From the NCBI GenBank assembly GCA_045546695.1, contig JAZQDE010000027.1:1-15007 (forward strand): a stretch of 15,007 nucleotides of DNA. Direction: 5' to 3'. This document shows positions 5,923 through 12,771 of the stretch, piece by piece. Numbering within the stretch: position 1 is the stretch's first letter; every line of letters starts with the position of its first letter. The notes under the pieces were generated by a model, which ran no database searches, had not been told where the DNA came from, and saw nothing but the letters and a program-made list of their open reading frames with translations. Position numbers and translations under genes: made by a program. The stretch comes from SIG424 sp045546695 (GTDB taxonomy: Bacteria; Bacillota; Clostridia; UBA1212; UBA1255).

Positions 5923-6405
5923 TTATTGTGGTATAGAAATATCTCTGATATTGTACTTGAAAGTGCCGCCCGGTGAAGCCACGAGAACGTCGTCGCCTTT
6001 CTTTTTACCTAAAATAGCAGCTCCTACAGGTGACTCGTTGGAAATCTTGCCTTCGAGCGGATTTGCTTCTGAAGAACCTACCAGATAATATTCAATCTCC
6101 TCGTCAAATTCGTAATCGTATAAAACAACACATTGACCAAGTCTGACAACGTCTGTAGTAAGATTATCAGAATCGATAAGCACATAGTTCTTTAAGATAG
6201 TTTCAATCTTGAACTTCTCTGCTTCGTTCTCCTGCTGTTCTCTTTTTGCCTCGTCATACTCAGAGTTTTCCGAAAGATCTCCAAAGCCGCGGGCAATTTC
6301 AATACGTTTGATAATCTCCTGTGTCTTAACACCCTTAAGGTATTCAAGACGCTCTTGTAGATTTTTCAAGCCTTCTTTTGTCAAATGTGTTACTTTTGCA
6401 TCCAT
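5923..6405 (-). CDS. greA: Transcription elongation factor GreA
   Basis: GreA enters the secondary channel of RNA polymerase and stimulates cleavage of backtracked transcripts. The 160-residue product has the normal length. The N-terminal coiled coil carries the tip GDLSENSEYDEAKREQ with the acidic residues that act at the polymerase active site. The C-terminal FKBP-like domain ends in SNESPVGAAILGKKKGDDV and a final beta strand. The ATG at 6405 is preferred to a GTG at 6417, which lies inside the AAGGAG ribosome site; spacing to the ATG is 11 bases. It lies 25 bp after guaB and 21 bp before lysS. A greA-lysS pair is common in Bacillota. Confidence 0.96.
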   Translation of the reverse strand: MDAKVTHLTKEGLKNLQERLEYLKGVKTQEIIKRIEIARGFGDLSENSEYDEAKREQQENEAEKFKIETILKNYVLIDSDNLTTDVVRLGQCVVLYDYEFDEEIEYYLVGSSEANPLEGKISNESPVGAAILGKKKGDDVLVASPGGTFKYNIRDISIPQ

Positions 6406-6430
6406 TCTTCTGTACACTCCTTATAATATA

Positions 6431-7939
6431 TTAAAACTTAGCGCTGTAGTTCTTCTCTTTGAGAATAACGTCGTGAGCGCCGCCCTCAACAATACTTGTA
6501 GATGAAACGCGTGTGAGCTTTGCGTTTTTGTGGAAATCTTCGATGTTCTTTACGCCGCAGTTGCACATTGTGGACTTAACCTTGCCGAGAGTGATGTCGA
6601 GGTTGTCGCGAAGAGCGCCTGCGTATGGAACGTAAGAATCAACGCCTTCTTCAAACTTCATGCCGGTAGAACCGCCCATGTCATATCTTTGCCAGTTACG
6701 TGCGCGGTTAGAACCCTCGCCCCAGTATTCTTTAACGTAGTTGCCATTGATGTTGAGCTTGCGCGTCGGGCTCTCGTCGAATCTTGCGAAATATCTGCCG
6801 AGCATTACAAAATCAGCACCCATAGCAAGAGCCAAAGTCACGTGATAGTCATGAACGATACCGCCATCGGAACACAAAGGTATATATACGCCGTTTTTCT
6901 TGAAATATTCATCACGTGCCTTTGCAACTTCGATAACAGAAGTAGCCTGACCGCGACCAATACCCTTCTGCTCACGCGTAATACAAATAGAACCGCCGCC
7001 AATACCTATTTTAATAAAATCAGCACCTGCATCAGCAAGATAATTAAAAGAATCTGCGTCAACTACGTTGCCGGCACCAACCTTAACCTTGCCGTTATAC
7101 TCCTTCTTAATAAAATCAAGAGTATCTGCCTGCCACTCTGAATAACCTTCGGAAGAATCAATACAAAGTACGTCAACGCCTGCCTTTACGAGCTCCGGCA
7201 CTCTTTCTTTGTAGTCTCTGGAGTTGATACCGGCGCCGCACATATATCTCTTTTCACTGTCAAGAAGCTCCAGCGGATTTTCTTTGTGTGAATCATAGTC
7301 TTTGCGGAAAACGAAGTATTTAAGATTGCCTGCATTGTCAATAATTGGCAGACAATTAAGCTTATGATCCCAGATAACGTCGTTGGCTTCTTTAAGGCTT
7401 ATGCCTTCTTCTCTGTAAATCAATGATGAAAAAGGAGTCATGAAATCCTTAACCTTAAGATCCATAGACATACGGCTGAGTCTGTAATCACGGCTTGTAA
7501 CGATACCAAGAAGCTTGCCTGTAGCTGTGCCGTCTGCTGTAATAGCGATAGTAGAATATCCGTTCTTTTTCTTAAGTTCAACAACGTCATGGAGTGTATG
7601 TTCAGGAGTGAGGTTTGAGCAGCTTACAACGAAACCTGATTTATATTTCTTTACCTTTGATACCATCTCTGCCTGCTTGTCGATAGGCTGTGAAACAAAT
7701 ATGAATGAAAGTCCGCCGCATTTAGCAAGTTCAATTGCCATTCTGTCATCAGAAACAGCCTGCATAATAGCTGATACCATAGGGGCATTTATGTATAATG
7801 GTGATTCCTCACCTTTTTTAAACTTAACAAGTGGAGTCCTTAATGAAACGCTGTCCGGTGTACAGTCCTTTGTTGTAAGACCGGGAAGCAGAAGATATTC
7901 GCTAAAAGTATAAGAAGGTTCGTCATAAATAAAAGCCAC
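6431..7939 (-). CDS. guaB: Inosine-5'-monophosphate dehydrogenase (Tritrichomonas-like type)
   Basis: The 502-residue enzyme oxidises IMP to XMP with NAD, the committed step of GTP synthesis. The TIM barrel is split by a CBS pair (about 95-220). Catalytic features are SSEGYSEWQ after Asp261, the loop GIGGGSICITREQKG with Cys319, GRYFARFDESPTRK starting at Gly381, and the flap NRARNWQRYDMGG with the Arg418-Tyr419 dyad. The loop reads GGGSICITREQKGIGRGQAT, unlike the usual bacterial GPGSICTTR. From memory, the parasite Tritrichomonas foetus enzyme has the same loop and flap, and its key residues carry the same numbers. The start is GTG at 7939 with GGAG 9 bases upstream. It is the first gene of the unit, driven by a strong divergent promoter. 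The leader is only about 30 nt, which leaves no room for a riboswitch. Confidence 0.97.
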   Translation of the reverse strand: MAFIYDEPSYTFSEYLLLPGLTTKDCTPDSVSLRTPLVKFKKGEESPLYINAPMVSAIMQAVSDDRMAIELAKCGGLSFIFVSQPIDKQAEMVSKVKKYKSGFVVSCSNLTPEHTLHDVVELKKKNGYSTIAITADGTATGKLLGIVTSRDYRLSRMSMDLKVKDFMTPFSSLIYREEGISLKEANDVIWDHKLNCLPIIDNAGNLKYFVFRKDYDSHKENPLELLDSEKRYMCGAGINSRDYKERVPELVKAGVDVLCIDSSEGYSEWQADTLDFIKKEYNGKVKVGAGNVVDADSFNYLADAGADFIKIGIGGGSICITREQKGIGRGQATSVIEVAKARDEYFKKNGVYIPLCSDGGIVHDYHVTLALAMGADFVMLGRYFARFDESPTRKLNINGNYVKEYWGEGSNRARNWQRYDMGGSTGMKFEEGVDSYVPYAGALRDNLDITLGKVKSTMCNCGVKNIEDFHKNAKLTRVSSTSIVEGGAHDVILKEKNYSAKF

Positions 7940-7977
7940 AATAAAACACTCCGTTTCTGTATGTATTTTAAGTGAAA

Positions 7978-8006
7978 ATTGTACTCTATAACTGCCATTT
8001 TGTCAA
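7978..8006 (-). promoter_or_regulatory. Promoter of guaB-greA-lysS
   Basis: On the minus strand a perfect TTGACA (8001-8006) and TACAAT (7978-7983) are 17 bp apart. The start site should be near 7972, about 32 nt before the GTG of guaB. The -35 box is one arm of the palindrome at 8000-8017. Confidence 0.8.
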
Positions 8007-8017
8007 GCACTTGACAA
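8000..8017. promoter_or_regulatory. Palindrome joining two divergent -35 boxes
   Basis: TTGTCAAG (8000-8007), CA, and CTTGACAA (8010-8017) form a perfect inverted repeat with a 2-bp centre. Each arm supplies the -35 box of one promoter: guaB to the left, the glycosidase to the right. It could be an operator for both, or simply two back-to-back consensus -35 boxes. Confidence 0.75.
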
Positions 8018-8038
8018 CCTTTTCAATCTCAATATACT
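8011..8038 (+). promoter_or_regulatory. Promoter of the GH43-type gene
   Basis: A perfect TTGACA (8011-8016) is followed after 16 bp by TATACT (8033-8038). The leader is about 30 nt. An alternative -10 at TAATAT (8038-8043) has poorer spacing. Confidence 0.7.
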
Positions 8039-8075
8039 AATATCAAAATTCCTTTCCGGAAGGAGATAATTTAAT

Positions 8076-8948
8076 ATGAAAATAACAGATACAAGATTAA
8101 GAGACCCGTTTGTTTTTGCTGAAAATGGCGTCTACTACCTTTACGGCACAAGATGCAACGGACCTTTAGGTTCAGCTCAGGGCGAAGGCCTTGACGTGTA
8201 CACTTCCACAGACTTAGAAGAATGGTCAGAGCCTGTAGAATGTTTCACAAGACCGGCTGATTTCTGGGCAGACAGAGACTTTTTTGCCCCCGAGGTTCAC
8301 AAATGGAAGGGCACGTATTATATGTTCGCATCTTTCCGTAGCCTCACACACGTAAGAGCTACTCACATTCTCAAAGCAGACAGCCCCATGGGACCGTTCG
8401 TGCCCGTGAGCGACAAACCGGCGACTCCCGAAGACAGAGTATGTCTCGACGGTACTTTGTACGTAGATAAAGAAGGTAATCCCTGGATTGTTTTCTGCCA
8501 TGAATGGACACAGATTCACGACGGTACTATCTGCGCAACAAGACTCAACGATGATTTTTCTGAAACAATCGGCGAGCCCGTTTTGCTTTTCAACGCAGGT
8601 CAGAACGACTGGCTGTGGTCTCTTACAGATCATCCGAATGATTACGTTACAGACGGTCCTTTCTTCTACAGAAAAAAAGACGGCAAGCTGATTATGCTCT
8701 GGTCTACTTTTGAAAATGCTACTCACCGTTACGTTCAGACGTACGCATACAGTGAAAACGGCGATATCATGGGTCCGTGGAAACACTCTCCGAAGCCGAT
8801 TTTCAACAATGACGGCGGCCACGGTATGGTTTTCAGATCATTTGACGGACAGCTTTACCTGACACTTCACCAGCCAAACGGACGCCCGTTCGAAAGAGCG
8901 CGTTTCTTCAGGATTGACGAAGATGAGATGTTCCCTACTGATTTTTAA
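8076..8948 (+). CDS. Glycoside hydrolase family 43-type protein, cytoplasmic
   Basis: The 290-residue product has the five-bladed beta-propeller pattern of GH43 (beta-xylosidases, alpha-L-arabinofuranosidases and relatives). It opens with RLRDPFVF, where Asp10 is the likely general base. FFAPEVHKWKGTYYMFASF (69-87) is typical of the second blade, and CLDGTLYVDKEG places the pKa-modulating Asp at 125. At the general-acid position the usual Glu of the EGP motif is replaced: VTDGPFFYR has Asp193. GGHGMVFRSFDG carries His249, the conserved propeller-centre His. There is no signal peptide, so it would act on short oligosaccharides inside the cell. AAGGAG lies 8 bases before the ATG. The gene stands alone on its strand with a strong promoter, next to no transporter or other sugar gene. 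Its stop overlaps the dusB stop on the opposite strand by 4 bp. The substrate cannot be read from the sequence. Confidence 0.85.
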   Translation: MKITDTRLRDPFVFAENGVYYLYGTRCNGPLGSAQGEGLDVYTSTDLEEWSEPVECFTRPADFWADRDFFAPEVHKWKGTYYMFASFRSLTHVRATHILKADSPMGPFVPVSDKPATPEDRVCLDGTLYVDKEGNPWIVFCHEWTQIHDGTICATRLNDDFSETIGEPVLLFNAGQNDWLWSLTDHPNDYVTDGPFFYRKKDGKLIMLWSTFENATHRYVQTYAYSENGDIMGPWKHSPKPIFNNDGGHGMVFRSFDGQLYLTLHQPNGRPFERARFFRIDEDEMFPTDF

Positions 8949-9910
8949 TCGGTGAAAATATTGCGGACTGCTTCTGATATTTCACTGACAGAAGCAACGC
9001 GCGACAGTTGATTGCGAAGGCTCGCAGCGCCGCGGATACCCTTTATGTACCACAGAAGGTTTTTGCGCATCTCGCGCACGGCAACGACTTCTCCTTTGAA
9101 TTCAACGCTATATGACAAATGTTTCAGAATCACCTCTGCCCTTTCAGACAAGGAGAGGTGATTTTCATTTCCTGTAATTATCCGGTGAAAAATGTGTGGG
9201 TCCCCCATCGAGGCTCTGCCAATCATGACAGCGTCGCAATTTGTTTCATCCATCATAGAGCAAGCAGACGCAAAGCTGTCTATATCGCCATTGCCAATAA
9301 CAGGAATGCTCACGGCAGCCTTGACTTTGGCTATTATGCCTCTGTCAGAGTGTCCCTCGTAATATTGTTCCCTGAATCTTCCATGAACAGCGACTGCGGC
9401 AGCGCCGTTTTGCTCACATATTTTTGCAAGCTCCACAGCAGATTCTTCGCCCATGTCGTAGCCACGGCGCATTTTTACAGTAACCGGTATTTTCACAGCG
9501 TCAGATACGGCCTTTACAATCTGCCCTGCAAGTTCAGGTTCTTTCATAAGATAGCTGCCTTCGCGGTTTGACGTTACTTTTCTCATCGGGCAGCCCATGT
9601 TTATATCAATCATAGCGGCGCCCATGTTTTCAAACATAACGGCAGAGCGCGCCATAATGTCAGGCTCGCTGCCGAAAATCTGAATCGCGCAAGGCTTTTC
9701 ACCGGGGCGGATATCGGCAAGTTCAAGCGTCTTGCGGCTGTCGTAGCAAGCGCCTTTGCTGCTGATCATTTCGCTGTAGACGAGGCCGGCGCCGTACTCT
9801 TTGCACATAAGGCGGTAGGCGCTGTCAGTCACCCCTGCAAGCGGCGCAAGGAAAACATTATTTTCCAGCTCAAGTGAGCCTATTTTAATCGAGTGAATAT
9901 GTTTTTTCAT
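8945..9910 (-). CDS. dusB: tRNA-dihydrouridine synthase
   Basis: This flavoenzyme reduces uridines in the tRNA D-loop region. The 321-residue product has an FMN-binding TIM barrel followed by a helical tRNA-binding domain from about residue 245. Motifs in order are FLAPLAGVTDSAYR (20-33), INMGCPMRKV (103-112) with catalytic Cys107, VTVKMRRG (143-150), AVHGRF, IPVIGNGDI, and VMIGRASMGDPHIF. The usual AGS after KV is EGS here (REGSYLMK). Its ATG lies inside the end of the preceding MBL gene (4-bp overlap), and no clear ribosome site is seen, so translation is probably coupled. It is the last gene of the recJ-relA unit. No terminator follows; transcripts could run antisense into the glycosidase gene. 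Confidence 0.95.
   Translation of the reverse strand: MKKHIHSIKIGSLELENNVFLAPLAGVTDSAYRLMCKEYGAGLVYSEMISSKGACYDSRKTLELADIRPGEKPCAIQIFGSEPDIMARSAVMFENMGAAMIDINMGCPMRKVTSNREGSYLMKEPELAGQIVKAVSDAVKIPVTVKMRRGYDMGEESAVELAKICEQNGAAAVAVHGRFREQYYEGHSDRGIIAKVKAAVSIPVIGNGDIDSFASACSMMDETNCDAVMIGRASMGDPHIFHRIITGNENHLSLSERAEVILKHLSYSVEFKGEVVAVREMRKNLLWYIKGIRGAASLRNQLSRVASVSEISEAVRNIFTD
9128..9170 (+). terminator. Terminator-like hairpin inside dusB, oriented for the GH43 gene
   Basis: AATCACCTCT (9128-9137) and AGAGGTGATT (9154-9163) form a perfect 10-bp stem, with a possible inner CCTT/AAGG pairing, followed by TTCATTT after the last two stem T. It lies 180 bp beyond the glycosidase stop, on the antisense strand of dusB. 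No other plus-strand terminator is visible nearby, so it may end that transcript. Confidence 0.45.
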
Positions 9911-10527
9911 ATAAAAGGATTGTTTTCGCGTTCGTAGCCGATAGTTGATTTTGTGCCGTGTCCCGGTAAAACAATCAGGTCGGGGTCCATTTTGTACAGG
10001 AAATCAATTGAGCTTGACAGTTGATTCCAGCTGCCGGCGCCGAGGTCTGTCCTTCCGAAGCCGCCGTAAAACAGCGTGTCCCCTGTGAAAAGCAGGTTAT
10101 CTGCCTGAATGCAGACGGAGCCTGTCGTGTGGCCTGGTGTCGAGTAGAAGATGAGCTCGCCTTCTCCGAGTGGGAGGCGGTCTGAGTCTTTTACTGTCAT
10201 ATCGCATTCGGGGAAACGCTTTTCGGGGCCGAAATATATTGACGCGTTGAGGCGTGGATTGCCCATGAAGCTGCTGTCGTCTTCGTGAAGTACAACAGGT
10301 GCGTCGGGATAGTACATTTTGTATTGTTCAACGTAAAAAATATGGTCGTAATGTGCGTGAGTAAGGATAATGTAGCGGACTTTGAGCTTGTTTTCACAAA
10401 CAAGATTAAGAACGTCTTCTGTTTTGTTGCCGGCGTCGATGATGGCGCACTCCAATGTGGCGTCGTCGTAACAGATATATGTGTTTGCTCCGAGCAAACC
10501 TTTGGTCAGTCTTAGATACTTAAACAA
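9907..10527 (-). CDS. MBL-fold metallohydrolase, glyoxalase II-like
   Basis: The 206-residue product is a metallo-beta-lactamase-fold hydrolase of the glyoxalase II-like group. Metal ligands are THAHYDH (His57, His59, Asp61, His62), PGHTTGS (His133), FTGDTLF (Asp150) and LPGHG (His190). It lacks the C-terminal substrate domain of true glyoxalase II, which is usual for the short bacterial forms. The substrate is unknown; thioesters such as S-lactoyl-thiols are the family precedent. The start is TTG at 10527; a GAGGG ribosome site overlaps the relA stop, 9 bp upstream. The downstream overlap with dusB is 4 bp. Short MBL genes are often found after relA in Bacillota. Confidence 0.9.
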   Translation of the reverse strand: MFKYLRLTKGLLGANTYICYDDATLECAIIDAGNKTEDVLNLVCENKLKVRYIILTHAHYDHIFYVEQYKMYYPDAPVVLHEDDSSFMGNPRLNASIYFGPEKRFPECDMTVKDSDRLPLGEGELIFYSTPGHTTGSVCIQADNLLFTGDTLFYGGFGRTDLGAGSWNQLSSSIDFLYKMDPDLIVLPGHGTKSTIGYERENNPFI

Positions 10528-10536
10528 AATAATCCC

Positions 10537-12750
10537 TCATTTTACAGTTCTGCAAACGTCTACGATGTCGTCCAACGTGCTTATTTTGTTGACGAGACGG
10601 TCGAGTTCGCTCCTGTCGTTGATTTCGATAGACAGGTCGATGATTGCGTAGTTGTCGCGTGTTGTTCTGGCATTTATTGCCTTCATATTGAGCTTTGAGT
10701 CGGCAATCAGATTTGCAATCTGAAGCAGCAGATGTGAGCGGTCGATGGCAGTTACGCAGATATCAACAACGTACGAAGCTTTTTTACTTGTGCTCGCCCA
10801 GCGCACGTCTATCATTCTGTCAGAAGCCACTTCCATTGATGCGATGTTCGGGCAGTCTGTGCGGTGCACGGACACGCCCCTGCCCCTTGTGATATATCCG
10901 ACGATAGAGTCGCCCGGCACGGGGTTGCAGCAACGGGACAAACGCACAAGGCAGTTGTCGATGCCTTTTACAATGATGCCGTTGTCAGAATGGCGCTCTT
11001 TGATTTTTTCTTTTTTATCTTTTTTAACTTCAAGCTTTGACAGAATCTCTTCTGCAGCCTTTTCATCAGACTGATTGAGCGACTTTTTGTACTCTTCGAC
11101 GAGCAGGTTGATGAGCTTGCGCTCTGACATTTCACCGAAACCGATGACGTTCATCATGTCGTCGAGTGTGTGGAAACGGTATTTTTGCAGTATAGGGTCA
11201 ACAAATTCGTCTTTGAAAAGCTGTGCGTATGTGTAGCTCATGCGCTTCAGCTCTTTATTTATCATTTCCTTGCCGCGCTCAATATTCGCCTCGCGGTGCT
11301 CTTTTTTGAAATACTGGCGGATTTTGCTCTTTGCTTCTGAGCTTTTTACGATGCTGAGCCAGTCGCGGTTAGGGCCTTTGCCGGGTGCCTGCGAGGTGAT
11401 AACCTCTACGAAGTCGCCGGTCATCAATTTGTAGTTCAGCGGCTTGATCTCGCCGTTTACTTTTGCGCCGACCATTTTGTTGCCGATTGCGCTGTGAATC
11501 GAGTATGCAAAGTCGATCGGTGTAGAGCCTTTCGGGAGTGATTTTACGTCGCCTTTTGGCGTAAATACAAAGACTTCGTCGGTGAAAAGGTCCATTTTGA
11601 ATGTTTCCATGAATTCGCTCGGGTCTTCGAGTTCTTTCTGGTTGTCAAACAAGTTACGCACCCACGCAAGTTTGTTGTCGAGGTCTTTGTTGCGTTCTTT
11701 TTCAGAAACGCCTTCCTTATATTTCCAGTGCGCTGCGATACCGATCTCTGCTGTCTTGTGCATATCCCATGTGCGGATCTGTGCCTCAAAAGGCTGGCCG
11801 TCAGGGCCGATCAGTGTCGTGTGCAACGACTGATACAGGTTTGCCTTTGGCATAGCGATGTAGTCTTTGAATCTGCCGGGCATCGGTGTGTACATTTCGT
11901 GGATAAGTCCGAGTACTGTGTAGCACTCCTGTACTGTATCCACTATTACTCTGATTGCCATCAGATCATATATCTGATTCAGAGTCTTATTTTGGGTGAT
12001 CATTTTCTTATGAACGCTGTAAAGGTGCTTCGGTCTGCCGTCCAGGAATGCATTTATGCCAACTTCGCCCAGTTTTTCTTTTAATGCCGCGAGGACTTTT
12101 GAAATATATTCTTCTTTTTGTTCTCTGTTCTGGTCGATTTGCTTTGTCAGCATCTCATACGCGTCGGGTTCGAGATATTTGAAACACAAATCCTCTAATT
12201 CCCATTTTATTTTTGTCATACCGAGGCGGTGTGCAAGTGGCGTGTAAATCTCAATAGTCTCTCTTGCCTTGCTTACCTGTGTGTCGGTGTTCATGTACTG
12301 AAGTGTGCGCATGTTGTGCAGACGGTCTACAAGTTTGATAAGGACAACTCTGATGTCAGATGCCATTGAAAGAAACATCTTTCTGAGGTTTTCTGCGTGT
12401 TGTTCTTCTTTTGTGTACGTCTGGATTTTCTTTAATTTGGTAACGCCGTCAACTAAGAGTGCTATCTCTTCGCCGAACATTTCACGGATTTCTTCGATTG
12501 ATACCGACGTGTCTTCTACTACGTCATGAAGCATGCCCGCAATAATCGACGGCATATCCATTTCCATATCTGCAAGCATTATTGAAACGGCGACTGGATG
12601 AATTACGAATGGCTCGCCTGATTTTCTGAGCTGACCTTTGTGCATGTCGTCTGCCAGGTGAAAAGCTTTATCAAGTAAAGCAATGTCATTTTCTTTTGAG
12701 TGTGTTGATAATTTCGCTTTTAATTTTTCAAAATCTTCTGTGTAGTTCAT
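10537..12750 (-). CDS. relA: Bifunctional (p)ppGpp synthetase/hydrolase (Rel)
   Basis: The 737-residue protein makes and degrades the alarmone (p)ppGpp. The N-terminal HD hydrolase domain shows His51 and LHDVVEDT (74-81), both intact. The synthetase domain follows: RFKDYIAMPKANLYQSLHTT (293-312) and EAQIRTWDMHKTAE (322-335). The RFKD motif is the form found in bifunctional Rel/SpoT rather than in synthetase-only RelA (EXDD). The C-terminal half has TGS (about 388-455, VFVFTPKGDVKSLPKGSTPI), a helical region, the conserved-cysteine segment LSRCCNPVPGDSIVGYITRG, and an ACT domain from about 660. AAAGGGGGAT precedes the ATG. It is the second gene after recJ (21-bp gap). Its product would be expected to affect guaB activity, because (p)ppGpp lowers GTP synthesis in Bacillota. 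Confidence 0.97.
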   Translation of the reverse strand: MNYTEDFEKLKAKLSTHSKENDIALLDKAFHLADDMHKGQLRKSGEPFVIHPVAVSIMLADMEMDMPSIIAGMLHDVVEDTSVSIEEIREMFGEEIALLVDGVTKLKKIQTYTKEEQHAENLRKMFLSMASDIRVVLIKLVDRLHNMRTLQYMNTDTQVSKARETIEIYTPLAHRLGMTKIKWELEDLCFKYLEPDAYEMLTKQIDQNREQKEEYISKVLAALKEKLGEVGINAFLDGRPKHLYSVHKKMITQNKTLNQIYDLMAIRVIVDTVQECYTVLGLIHEMYTPMPGRFKDYIAMPKANLYQSLHTTLIGPDGQPFEAQIRTWDMHKTAEIGIAAHWKYKEGVSEKERNKDLDNKLAWVRNLFDNQKELEDPSEFMETFKMDLFTDEVFVFTPKGDVKSLPKGSTPIDFAYSIHSAIGNKMVGAKVNGEIKPLNYKLMTGDFVEVITSQAPGKGPNRDWLSIVKSSEAKSKIRQYFKKEHREANIERGKEMINKELKRMSYTYAQLFKDEFVDPILQKYRFHTLDDMMNVIGFGEMSERKLINLLVEEYKKSLNQSDEKAAEEILSKLEVKKDKKEKIKERHSDNGIIVKGIDNCLVRLSRCCNPVPGDSIVGYITRGRGVSVHRTDCPNIASMEVASDRMIDVRWASTSKKASYVVDICVTAIDRSHLLLQIANLIADSKLNMKAINARTTRDNYAIIDLSIEINDRSELDRLVNKISTLDDIVDVCRTVK

Positions 12751-12771
12751 TCAGATCCCCCTTTCATTTTT

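Noticed and set aside
7940..8075. Purine riboswitch upstream of guaB
   Set aside because: The predicted leader is only about 30 nt and shows no aptamer or terminator.
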